Source: Pseudoalteromonas sp. H71
GTDB taxonomy: Bacteria; Pseudomonadota; Gammaproteobacteria; Enterobacterales; Alteromonadaceae
Direction: 5' to 3'
Length of the DNA: 63,670 nucleotides
Assembly: GCF_001468485.1 (NCBI RefSeq)
Contig: NZ_LODI01000001.1
Coordinates: 179,424-243,093 of the forward strand
Shown: positions 20,377-28,710 of the stretch, piece after piece
Layout: each line of letters opens with the position of its first letter
Position numbering within the stretch: position 1 is the stretch's first letter
Translations under genes and position numbers: made by a program
Notes under the pieces: generated by a model
What the model saw: only the letters and a program-made list of their open reading frames with translations
What the model was told of the DNA's origin: nothing
Database searches by the model: none

Positions 20377-22566
20377 ATGAACAAATTACTGAAGGTATGT
20401 CTCATAACACTTCCCTTGTTATTAGCACAAGGTTGTAGTGACGATGATGACGATAACATACCCGTACAAGTTGAACCCGAAGCATCTTCAACCATTGTTG
20501 ATGTAGCAAGAAATGCGGGTAACTTTACTACCCTAGTTGCAGCGCTAGAGGCAACAGGCTTGGACGATACACTTGCCGATACGAGTCAAGAATTTACTGT
20601 TTTTGCACCAACAGATGATGCCTTTGGACTTCTCGGCGAAGACACAATAAATGACCTACTAGCCGACACAGATACACTAAGCTCAATATTAACCTACCAC
20701 GTTGTATCAGGAAGTGTTAACGCAGAAGCAGCTATAGGCCTTGCAGGTACGACCATCGACACGGTAAACGGCGGAAAAGTTGCATTATCATTAAGCGGCG
20801 AGAGTTTGTTAATTAATACAAGCACAGTAACCATGACTGATATTACAACAGACAATGGCATTATCCATGTGATAGACGCAGTACTTATGCCTATTGCCAC
20901 TGCTGAATCAGCTCCTACCGCTAATATTGTAGAAACAGCGAATCAAGCAGGCGACTTCACTACCTTACTTGCCGCATTAGACGCTTCGGGTTTAACATCG
21001 GCATTGAGCGATGAGTCAGCGCAGTTCACCGTTTTTGCACCTACAGATGCAGCTTTTGATGCTGTTGGTAGAAAAATGATTAACACACTTTTAGCAAACC
21101 CAGAGGTACTAGCCGACATCTTAAAGCAGCATGTTTTAACGGGCACGGTTGATTCGGTAACGGCTATGTCATTAAATGGTCAATCTGCAGAAACGCTGCT
21201 AGGCAACTCTCTTCCAATTACAATTAATACTGAAACAGACATGCTTATGTTTGGTGGTGCCAATATTGTGGTTAAAGATATTGCTACAACCAACGGAGTG
21301 ATTCATGTAATAGATTCGGTCATTGTAGCTGATGTAACTTTGCCTGAAAGCTTTGGTACAATTGCCGACGTTGCCAGCGAAAATGGTAACTTTACAACAT
21401 TAATTGCTGCGCTCGGTGCAACTGGCTTGGACACGTTAGTCGCAAATCCTACTAATACTTTTACGGTATTTGCTCCTACCGATGATGCTTTTGCAGCGCT
21501 TGGGCAAGACACCATTGATGCGCTACTTGCAGACACTGATACCCTTCGCGATATTTTACTTTACCATGTAGTTGCCGACGCAAGTGTTTTGTCTGACGCA
21601 GCAGTCGCCATTGCAAATAGCGAAAACAATAAAGTTGAAATGGCAAATGGCGATATGGCTGCCCTTTCATATGTAGATAGCGCATTATTCATCAACGACT
21701 CGGCAGTAACCACTGCAAATGTAACAGCTGATAATGGTGTAATTCATGTGCTCAATAAGGTAATTATGCCACCCACTGAAGTAGGTACACCTACTAAAAC
21801 AATTGCCACCGTTGCGACAGAAACAGACGCTCTTTCAACATTAGTTACTGCTCTACAAGCTGCTGACTTGGTTGATACGTTTAACGATACAACAAAATCG
21901 TTCACCGTATTTGCTCCAACCAACGCCGCATTCAGCAAAATCCCAACCGACACCTTAAACGCGCTACTAGCCGATAAAGACGCATTAACCGGCGTATTAA
22001 CACAGCACGTATTAGGCGCTCAAGTAGGCAGCACGGATGCATTTGCAGCTAATGGTAAAATGGTCACCACCCTTGCTGAAAATATGCTAAGTGTAAATAT
22101 TGTCGACTTTACTAACACCACTAACGCTGAAACAGACAGTGTTGCATACGATGCAGACAATGCGCGTTTAGTAACAGGCATGGCTGATACAACACCGGGT
22201 AAAACAGTTTACGTTTTTGACAACGACTTAGGCGAGTCGATGAGCGTATGTGAAGATACCTGTGCAGCAACGTGGCCACCTGTGTTAGGCACCGCTGATT
22301 CCATCGAAAACATACCAAGTTTATCACTTATTGCTCGCGCAGATAGCACTATGCAGGTAGCGTACCTCGGTCGTCCACTGTATACCTACTCTGGCGACAC
22401 GGCCCCTGGTGATGAAAACGGCCAAGGTGTTGGCAACATTTGGTGGCAGGTGAGTTTATCTGCAACGTCATTACAAGTTGCAGGAAGCAATGTAACAACC
22501 ACCGACATATACACAAGTAATGGCGTGGTACATTTAATTGATACGGTTATTACTACTGCACAATAG
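20377..22566 (+). CDS. FAS1 (fasciclin) repeat lipoprotein with a nested COG4315-type domain
   Basis: A 729-residue surface or periplasmic lipoprotein; the lipobox is LAQGC with C20, followed by an acidic stretch SDDDDDN. Four FAS1 domains are visible at about residues 38-172, 182-318, 327-464 and 473 onward, each with the TVFAPTDxAF motif (HVLG or YHVV after it) and an NGxIHVID motif. In the fourth, the end part (VTTTDIYTSNGVVHLIDTVI, 705-724) is separated from its beginning by about 110 residues that match the secreted repeat of COG4315: GKTVYVFDNDLGESMSVCED, CAATWPPVLG, YLGRPLYTYSGD. So a second domain sits inside the fourth FAS1 fold. FAS1 proteins mediate adhesion. AGAAGGA precedes the start. 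Confidence 0.88.
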   Translation: MNKLLKVCLITLPLLLAQGCSDDDDDNIPVQVEPEASSTIVDVARNAGNFTTLVAALEATGLDDTLADTSQEFTVFAPTDDAFGLLGEDTINDLLADTDTLSSILTYHVVSGSVNAEAAIGLAGTTIDTVNGGKVALSLSGESLLINTSTVTMTDITTDNGIIHVIDAVLMPIATAESAPTANIVETANQAGDFTTLLAALDASGLTSALSDESAQFTVFAPTDAAFDAVGRKMINTLLANPEVLADILKQHVLTGTVDSVTAMSLNGQSAETLLGNSLPITINTETDMLMFGGANIVVKDIATTNGVIHVIDSVIVADVTLPESFGTIADVASENGNFTTLIAALGATGLDTLVANPTNTFTVFAPTDDAFAALGQDTIDALLADTDTLRDILLYHVVADASVLSDAAVAIANSENNKVEMANGDMAALSYVDSALFINDSAVTTANVTADNGVIHVLNKVIMPPTEVGTPTKTIATVATETDALSTLVTALQAADLVDTFNDTTKSFTVFAPTNAAFSKIPTDTLNALLADKDALTGVLTQHVLGAQVGSTDAFAANGKMVTTLAENMLSVNIVDFTNTTNAETDSVAYDADNARLVTGMADTTPGKTVYVFDNDLGESMSVCEDTCAATWPPVLGTADSIENIPSLSLIARADSTMQVAYLGRPLYTYSGDTAPGDENGQGVGNIWWQVSLSATSLQVAGSNVTTTDIYTSNGVVHLIDTVITTAQ

Positions 22567-22584
22567 TTTCTTTCCTTAGACAAC

Positions 22585-22617
22585 AAAGTTAAGAGTGGAT
22601 AACCACTCTTAACTTTT
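22585..22617. terminator. Bidirectional hairpin terminator
   Basis: A 14-base stem, AAAGTTAAGAGTGG (22585-22598), pairs perfectly with 22603-22616 around ATAA, between the convergent FAS1 and sterol desaturase genes. Confidence 0.85.
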
Positions 22618-23454
22618 ATATTTCACGCTATTATCATTCTTCTTTTGCGAGCTAGTTGGGTAACCAAACAAAATTTTTAACTTAGCTTCAAATCCTTTAG
22701 TTATGTAAGTTAGCTTAATTAAGTGCCGCCATTGATGAAATGTAATAGTAATTGGATTATTGCTATTTAGCTGCCCCACAATGCCATACTTACACGGCTG
22801 GTTTTTATCCTCTTTTACAAATGTACCAAATAACTTATCCCAAATTATAAGTACGCCAGCAAAGTTTTTATCTAAGTAGCTTTTATTAATTGCATGATGA
22901 ACCCGATGATGTGACGGTGTATTAAATATAAATTCAAACCACCCGAGCTTATTTACTACCTGTGTATGCACAAAAAACTGATACGCCAAATTTAACGCAA
23001 CAACGCTAAGCACAGTTATAGGGTTAAAGCCGATTAAAATCATAGGCAACCAAAATACCCACATACCGGCTAAGGGGTACATTAAACTTTGCCTAAATGC
23101 CGTTGTAAAATTCATTTTTGTAGAGCTATGATGCACGACATGTGCAGCCCACAACCAATGAATGTGATGCGACGCCCTATGAAACCAATAATATAAAAAG
23201 TCTTGCAAAATAAAGGCGAAAAAAACACCAAGTACCGACAGCTCAATATCAAACACGCGATATTCATACAACCAATTAAATAATGGCATCAGTAATATTA
23301 AAGAAAGCGCATCGGCAGCTTGATGCAATAACGCCAAGGCCGTATTCGCCATGCTGTCTTTTATATCGTAAAAACGCCTGTATTTAATAAATTCAACACT
23401 AACAAACACTAAAAAAACAGGACTAAGCGCGAGTAAAATCATCTCAATGGTCAT
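22609..23454 (-). CDS. Sterol desaturase/fatty acid hydroxylase family membrane protein
   Basis: A 281-residue integral membrane di-iron oxygenase. The histidine clusters are WFHRASHH (H92, H96, H97), HVVHHSS (H105, H108, H109) and PSHHRVHHAINKSYLDKNFAG (H182, H183, H186, H187). The family hydroxylates or desaturates lipids; in bacteria substrates are mostly fatty acids or carotenoids, and this one's is unknown. It is translated together with the upstream SRPBCC gene (ATGA overlap), which may bind the lipid substrate. The gene pair is divergent from an AraC regulator. Confidence 0.9.
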   Translation of the reverse strand: MTIEMILLALSPVFLVFVSVEFIKYRRFYDIKDSMANTALALLHQAADALSLILLMPLFNWLYEYRVFDIELSVLGVFFAFILQDFLYYWFHRASHHIHWLWAAHVVHHSSTKMNFTTAFRQSLMYPLAGMWVFWLPMILIGFNPITVLSVVALNLAYQFFVHTQVVNKLGWFEFIFNTPSHHRVHHAINKSYLDKNFAGVLIIWDKLFGTFVKEDKNQPCKYGIVGQLNSNNPITITFHQWRHLIKLTYITKGFEAKLKILFGYPTSSQKKNDNSVKYKS

Positions 23455-23897
23455 ACATTATGCTCCTTAAAATACCGCGCTAGTTTATTAAGCGCTTGCG
23501 AAATGTCATGTCTAACAAATAACTTAATCAGGCTACTTGGCATCCACCATGGTGGCTTAAAAGTAATGCAATACCTGAGCACTGTAGCTGTATTACCTTC
23601 ATGCTCAATGGGAGTTAAATATATGTCTCCTTGATGATTGGCCACCGGCTTATCACCCATTATGCGATAGCAAATATACTTATTGCTGGCACTTATAATT
23701 TGTTCACTAAAAATAGCAAGCGGGGTTTTAACTTGCCTTATGGCACCTGCTCCACCTTTCATTTCACCTTTATTATGTGATTTTAATTGTGAAAATTGGG
23801 CATTAAAAAAACGTCCTAAATAGGCATGTTCAAGTAATACAGCAGCCACTTTCTCTGGTGGAGCAAGTAAAGTACATTTTAAATTTATAGAAACCAT
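23451..23897 (-). CDS. SRPBCC/START-like ligand-binding protein
   Basis: A 148-residue soluble protein with the helix-grip pattern: MVSINLKCTLLAPPEKVAAVLLEHAYLGRFFNAQ, a middle GGAGAIRQVKTPLAIFSEQI, and the terminal helix WWMPSSLIKLFVRHDISQALNKLARYFKEH. It lies first in a two-gene operon whose second gene is a lipid oxygenase, with ATGA overlap. A role in holding a hydrophobic substrate is a reasonable inference but not shown. Confidence 0.78.
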   Translation of the reverse strand: MVSINLKCTLLAPPEKVAAVLLEHAYLGRFFNAQFSQLKSHNKGEMKGGAGAIRQVKTPLAIFSEQIISASNKYICYRIMGDKPVANHQGDIYLTPIEHEGNTATVLRYCITFKPPWWMPSSLIKLFVRHDISQALNKLARYFKEHNV

Positions 23898-23991
23898 AAG
23901 CTACTACTACTAAAAATAGGACCTATAGCATAATAAAATTTAACGTGGCAAACTTGCTCTTACACGACCATTTTTTAGCTTTAGGCGACAA

Positions 23992-24993
23992 ATGCAAACT
24001 CTTGCCGATCATTACTTTTCGAGTATTCTTGACTACCTACAAAGCCGAGGATTAAATAGCGCAGATGCTTTAAAAGCAATTAACTTTAACGAATACAGTA
24101 ATCGTGCAACACAACAGCTGTCACCACGCATAACGCTTAAAAGCTATAATTCATTGCTTGATTATGGTCAAAAAACACTTAAAGACCCTTTATTTGGGTT
24201 TCGGCTGGGCCAACATATTCGCACCGCTGACTATGGCGTTTTGGGATATTTAGTAGAATCGAGTAATGGGTTAGGTAACGCGATACAAGCACTTTTAAAT
24301 TACGACCGTTTGGTGGCAGATATAGGTCAAGCACAATTTGAACAACACAAAAACCTAGCCACTATACGCTGGTTTCCCCATGCCCACTGCAATGAACAAG
24401 TAGTGTTAAGAAACATGACGGCTTGGGTGAGTGTGGTGCGCCAATTACTCAAGACCGAATTATCACCAACCCAAGTAAGCTTTAAATATCACTACACTTA
24501 TGAGCAAATAAATACGCTAACAACATGGTTTAATTGCCCAATTTTAACTCATGCTAAACACAACGAAATTTGTTTTCCGAGTAGTTACTTAAGCCTAAAC
24601 TTTAAAACCGATAATGCTGCTATACATTTAGCACTTAAGCAGGTATCTGATCAGCAATTAAGTCTTTTTACTAGCCAGCAAAATATGTCTGAAAATGTTA
24701 GTCAAATTTTAATGGCAAAGCTCGATTTACAACATTGTACGTTAGCACGCACTGCAAATGCCTTAAGCATGACCCCAAGGACCTTGCAGCGACATTTAAA
24801 ATCACAAGAAACAACATTTTTACTTCTTCTTGAAACCGAGCGAAAACGACGTATAAATGAGTTATGCAATAAACCCAATTTAGCGCAGTTGGCTTTAGCA
24901 CTCGGATTTAAAGACCAAAGCTCTTTTAATCGTGCTTTTAAACGCTGGTACACATGCAGTCCACTCGAATACTTTAAAACTAAACACACGTAA
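23992..24993 (+). CDS. AraC family regulator with Arabinose_bd-type N domain
   Basis: A 333-residue regulator. The N-terminal 190 residues match the sensing domain of OruR/ArgR-like AraC proteins (ITLKSYNSLLDYGQKTLKDPLFGFRLGQHIRTADYGVLGYLVESS), and the C terminus has the HTH pair with the signature CTLARTANALSMTPRTLQRHLK and LAQLALALGFKDQSSFNRAFKRW. It is divergent from the SRPBCC/sterol desaturase operon by about 95 bases and probably controls it, sensing a lipid-like signal. The stop codon lies at the start of a MITE relic (24991). Confidence 0.87.
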   Translation: MQTLADHYFSSILDYLQSRGLNSADALKAINFNEYSNRATQQLSPRITLKSYNSLLDYGQKTLKDPLFGFRLGQHIRTADYGVLGYLVESSNGLGNAIQALLNYDRLVADIGQAQFEQHKNLATIRWFPHAHCNEQVVLRNMTAWVSVVRQLLKTELSPTQVSFKYHYTYEQINTLTTWFNCPILTHAKHNEICFPSSYLSLNFKTDNAAIHLALKQVSDQQLSLFTSQQNMSENVSQILMAKLDLQHCTLARTANALSMTPRTLQRHLKSQETTFLLLLETERKRRINELCNKPNLAQLALALGFKDQSSFNRAFKRWYTCSPLEYFKTKHT

Positions 24994-25069
24994 CCACATT
25001 AAAAAGGCTCTACCTTGCCTAAGTACCAAGCTTACTGATGTAAATTTAACCTCGAAAGATAAATAAGCC
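24991..25069. repeat. Degenerate relic of the right end of the 17.5-kb MITE-like element
   Basis: These 79 bases align without gaps to 17723-17801. Shared blocks include TAACCACA, AGGCTCT.CCTTGCCTAA, CCAA, CTTACTG/CATACTG and TGTAAATT, with the terminal GCC kept. The relic has lost the perfect terminal repeat (AAAGATAAATAAGCC against AAAGATCAACACGCC). Its first three bases are the TAA of the upstream AraC gene. Confidence 0.7.
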
Positions 25070-25158
25070 ACACTTATTTACTTTTATTAAACATTTAAGT
25101 TTATATTTCAGTCAACATTCTTTAAACTCGAAGCATATTAGTTATAAAAGATTGTTTT

Positions 25159-25929
25159 ATGCACCCTCGTGTTGTAATTATCGCCTTTATGTTAATGTTT
25201 TGTACCGCGGTAAATGCAACGAGTACACTTAACTTTATTGCAGAAGACCTACACCCATATCATTTTAAAAATGAAAACGGCCAAGCCGATGGCGCGCTTG
25301 TGGATTTAGCCAAAGCAGTTTTAAAAAACACAACGTTAAGTGCTTCATTTGAAATAATGCCCATGGCGCGCGCATTTCACGAGCTTGAAAGCAACCCAAA
25401 CACTATTTTACTTTCTTTGTTAAAAACCCCAACACGCACAAATAACTTTATATGGTTAGGCGACGTATATTTTACCGACGCCTACGTAGTTAGCTTAAAA
25501 AGTAGTAAAGCAGAGGCAACACACTTAAACCACACTAAGTTTTATAAAATAGGCACAATTCGCGGTTACTCCAGTGCTAAATATTTACAGCAAATGGGCT
25601 TTACAGAAGACAAAAATTTAGTGCTAGTGAGCTACTATCAACAACTGTGGCAAATGCTGTATAAAAAGCGTATTGATTTTGTATTAATGAATACACTCAC
25701 CCTTAATAACGAACTAAAAATGTCGGGGTTAGATCCAAGCCTTATCACTAAGCGGATCCACCTAGAAGATTTCCCTTCTACGCTTTATTTTGCGGCGAAT
25801 AAAATGCTCGACGCGCAAACAGCCAATACACTATCAGACGCTCTTGAAGCAATTAAACAAAGTGGCGAATACAATGCTATTTTAAATAAATGGCAACTGC
25901 CACTGCCTAATACTGCAAATAAGTTGTAA
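25159..25929 (+). CDS. Periplasmic solute-binding protein (SBP_bac_3-like)
   Basis: A 256-residue protein with a signal peptide (VVIIAFMLMFCTAVNA) and the extracellular solute-binding fold: FIAEDLHPYHFKNENGQADGAL, then MPMARAFHELES, IWLGDVYFTDAYVV and GTIRGYSSAKYLQQMGF. No ABC transporter permease or ATPase gene lies beside it, so it may be a lone receptor or a substrate-binding protein used in signalling. A second, similar protein is coded at 60548-61306. The ribosome binding site is weak. Confidence 0.83.
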   Translation: MHPRVVIIAFMLMFCTAVNATSTLNFIAEDLHPYHFKNENGQADGALVDLAKAVLKNTTLSASFEIMPMARAFHELESNPNTILLSLLKTPTRTNNFIWLGDVYFTDAYVVSLKSSKAEATHLNHTKFYKIGTIRGYSSAKYLQQMGFTEDKNLVLVSYYQQLWQMLYKKRIDFVLMNTLTLNNELKMSGLDPSLITKRIHLEDFPSTLYFAANKMLDAQTANTLSDALEAIKQSGEYNAILNKWQLPLPNTANKL

Positions 25930-25974
25930 TAAATACTCGCTACAATTTAGCAAAGCTAACTACACCTCTTGGCT

Positions 25975-26919
25975 ATGCGCACAATTAAAACACCTCACGG
26001 TATAACGCTTCATTATCAAGACGAAGGCAATAAAAAATCTCCGCCAATCATTCTAATAATGGGGCTTGGCGCTCAAATGACCGTATGGCCAGACACGTTA
26101 TATTATGGTTTAGTTAAAAACGGTTTTAGGGTAATTCGATTTGATAATCGCGATAGTGGTCTGTCAACTCATTGTGATCACGCACCGCCTGCAAGTTTAT
26201 TTAAATCGTGGTTAAGTAAACGGCTCTCCATCCCGACTAAAACTCCCTACTTACTCGATGATATGGCAAACGATGTTTTAGCACTTATGTGCGCACTTAA
26301 AATAAAAAAAGCCCACTTTGTTGGCGCATCTATGGGTGGGATGATTGCCCAGTTAATCGCAGCGCAACATAAAAAAAAGGTACTCAGTTTAACAACAATT
26401 ATGTCGAGCTCTAGCCTACCAAGGCTAAGTGCTAAGAGCATTGGTGTATTTATAAAACTAGCAAAATTAAGGCCTAAAACGCCAAATCTTGATGAAGCAA
26501 TAAATTACAACATTAAGCTGAACCAACTAATTGGCAGCCCTGCTTACCCTCAAACAGAAGACACACTTCGCCACCATGCAACGCAAATAGTTAAGCGTTC
26601 ATACAATCCCAATGGTTATAAACGCCAATTAGTTGCAATGGCCGCAAGTAAAAACAGGCAACATTTAATACGTAAAATTAAAACCCCAACACTCGTAATT
26701 CATGGCAGTGACGATGTGGTTATTCCGCTTAATGCAGGTAAAAATACAGCCGCACTTATAAAAAAGGCCAAGCTAAGAGTAGTCCCTGGTATGGGCCATA
26801 ATTTTGCCCCTGAGCTAATGCCTAAAATGACAAAGTGGCTAACTAAGCACATAAAAAAAGCGCAGCGTAAACACTTAAATAAAAAGCGCAAAAAACAGCA
26901 AAAAAACACATTGGTATAA
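25975..26919 (+). CDS. Alpha/beta hydrolase
   Basis: A 314-residue protein. The fold is clear: PIILIMGLGAQMTVWPD, FDNRDSGLSTHCD, the nucleophile elbow VGASMGGMIAQ with Ser, the acid LVIHGSDDVVIPL and the base GMGHNFAPE. The C terminus is strongly basic (HIKKAQRKHLNKKRKKQQKN), which is unusual for the family. The substrate is unknown; hydrolases with FDNRDSGLS are often close to lipases/esterases. I use the ATG at 25975; an in-frame TTG is two codons upstream. Confidence 0.88.
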   Translation: MRTIKTPHGITLHYQDEGNKKSPPIILIMGLGAQMTVWPDTLYYGLVKNGFRVIRFDNRDSGLSTHCDHAPPASLFKSWLSKRLSIPTKTPYLLDDMANDVLALMCALKIKKAHFVGASMGGMIAQLIAAQHKKKVLSLTTIMSSSSLPRLSAKSIGVFIKLAKLRPKTPNLDEAINYNIKLNQLIGSPAYPQTEDTLRHHATQIVKRSYNPNGYKRQLVAMAASKNRQHLIRKIKTPTLVIHGSDDVVIPLNAGKNTAALIKKAKLRVVPGMGHNFAPELMPKMTKWLTKHIKKAQRKHLNKKRKKQQKNTLV

Positions 26920-27046
26920 CCAATAATCTTATTTGAAATAATAAAAACCAAAAATTGGTAATGTTGATATTTTAAATTGGTATGTTAAATTAAAGCTAAG
27001 CGAAGTTAATATCGTTTACTTTTAAAATCATCACACAGAGACAACC

Positions 27047-28135
27047 ATGAAAAAATACACATCTACTTTTAAACTCGCAGTACTTGCCGCTGTTACTCCT
27101 TTATTATTTATGGGCTGCGCTAGTACAAATACTAAAGTTGAAAATAATGCAGCAGTCCCTGCGTCAAAATTTGATTTATCGCAATGGAAAATAAACGTAC
27201 CGGTCGATTTAAACAACGATGGAAAAATAGATACAATCGACGTTGAAGAAATTCAAACTTACGCTCACCCTGATTTTTTCTATCTTGATGAGCAAGGCTA
27301 TATGGTATTTACCTCGCCAAATAAAGCACTTACCAGCGCCAACTCTACCAATACACGTAGTGAATTAAGACAAATGATCCGCGGGTCAAATACCAAAATT
27401 AAAACAAAAAACTCAAAAAATAATTTTGCATTGGCTGTTCATCCCCTTTCAGAGCGTTTTGGCTCTGTAGGTGGAAAAATGGAAGCCACGTTGAAGGTTG
27501 ATCATGTAGCACTTCGAGCCACAGATCCTAATAAAAAAGCAGCTTACTCTGTTGTTGTTGGTCAAATTCATGCAGGTAAAGACCAAGCATTAATTGATAC
27601 AAAACTGGGTTATGGGTGGGGCAACGAACCGCTAAAAATTTACTATAAAAAATGGCCAGGTCATAAAACAGGCTCCGTTTTTTGGAACTACGAACGTAAC
27701 CTCCCAAAAACAGATCCTAACCGTACAGACATTACCTACCCAGTATGGGGAAACACGTGGGAAAACCCAAATGATCCAGCGGATATGGGAATAGCCCTTG
27801 GCGAAGATTTTAGCTACACCGTGAACGTGCATGGTAATGTAATGCACCTAACCTTTACCGCACAGGGTAATAAAGACGTTAATTACTCAATTAACTTAGG
27901 GAACAATGTTGATGCATATGGCAAGGTGGATTATAAAGATCATCCACATGGTTATGCTGCCGACTGGCACTATTTTAAAGCCGGTGCTTATAACCAATGT
28001 AGCACTAAATCATCTAAAGGTATTTGGTACCCTGGCTGCTTAGGTACAGGCGAATGGGCACTCGACAAGCAAAATGGCGATTACGCACAAGTGAGCTTTA
28101 AAAAATTAGTATTAAGCCCATCAACTAAACCGTGA
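27047..28135 (+). CDS. Alginate lyase, polysaccharide lyase family 7, lipoprotein
   Basis: A 362-residue PL7 enzyme which cuts alginate, a brown algal polymer, by beta-elimination. The signal peptide ends in a lipobox FMGC (C24), so it should be anchored to a membrane. The three PL7 signatures are present: TRSELRQM, VVGQIHAG, and the catalytic Tyr segment YFKAGAYNQC. Residues 54-65 form an EF-hand-like loop (DLNNDGKIDTID) that may bind Ca2+. No other alginate gene is beside it. Its end overlaps the convergent Nudix gene by 11 bases. Confidence 0.93.
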   Translation: MKKYTSTFKLAVLAAVTPLLFMGCASTNTKVENNAAVPASKFDLSQWKINVPVDLNNDGKIDTIDVEEIQTYAHPDFFYLDEQGYMVFTSPNKALTSANSTNTRSELRQMIRGSNTKIKTKNSKNNFALAVHPLSERFGSVGGKMEATLKVDHVALRATDPNKKAAYSVVVGQIHAGKDQALIDTKLGYGWGNEPLKIYYKKWPGHKTGSVFWNYERNLPKTDPNRTDITYPVWGNTWENPNDPADMGIALGEDFSYTVNVHGNVMHLTFTAQGNKDVNYSINLGNNVDAYGKVDYKDHPHGYAADWHYFKAGAYNQCSTKSSKGIWYPGCLGTGEWALDKQNGDYAQVSFKKLVLSPSTKP

Positions 28136-28529
28136 GAGTTGCTGTAGCTAAGTAATTTTTAAGTGATGTAAACAGTGGCGAAGGTAAATTATTAATATCA
28201 CACCAGCGCCACTGAATACATTTATCAGGCTCGTAAAGAGTTGGCTCGCCACCTTCATACTCTGCTTTTACATATAATGTAATGTAGTGTTTATTTTCAG
28301 CACTGAAAATATCGTTAGTAAAATCAAGCTTAGTTATTTTACTTACATTTAACCCTGTTTCCTCACATACCTCGCGTATTGCACATTGCTCAACTGCCTC
28401 GCCAAACTCTAAATGCCCGCCGGGTGTTGCCCATGTATTTGCACCATGTGCACCAATACGCTCACCTAATAAAATAGTGTTTTGGCGCATAATAATAACC
28501 GCCACGCCTACTCTCACTTCGTTACTCAT
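28125..28529 (-). CDS. Nudix hydrolase
   Basis: A 134-residue Nudix protein with the box GHLEFGEAVEQCAIREVCEETGL, which fits the GX5EX7REUXEEXGU pattern. It should split nucleoside diphosphates linked to another moiety; close relatives include MutT-like and NUDIX15-like dNTP pyrophosphatases. It reads toward the PL7 gene, and the two overlap tail-to-tail by 11 bases. Confidence 0.9.
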   Translation of the reverse strand: MSNEVRVGVAVIIMRQNTILLGERIGAHGANTWATPGGHLEFGEAVEQCAIREVCEETGLNVSKITKLDFTNDIFSAENKHYITLYVKAEYEGGEPTLYEPDKCIQWRWCDINNLPSPLFTSLKNYLATATLTV

Positions 28530-28710
28530 ACAATTAACCCTTTACAAATATAAGGCTATGCTGAGCCCCGCGTCTTTATTTGTCAAACTTACTGCAACGC
28601 ATACTAACCATGTGATTAACTTTTAGCCGACCAAGGTCGAATAGCCTACACGGATAAAAAAGCCTACCTTTTGTAAGGTCTCTCACACATATTAGTTTTA
28701 GGAGCCAGTT

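Noticed and set aside
20377..22566. Control of the FAS1 gene by the ECF sigma factor at 39.8 kb, as in some fasciclin/SigK systems
   Set aside because: The genes are 17 kb apart, and no shared promoter motif is visible.
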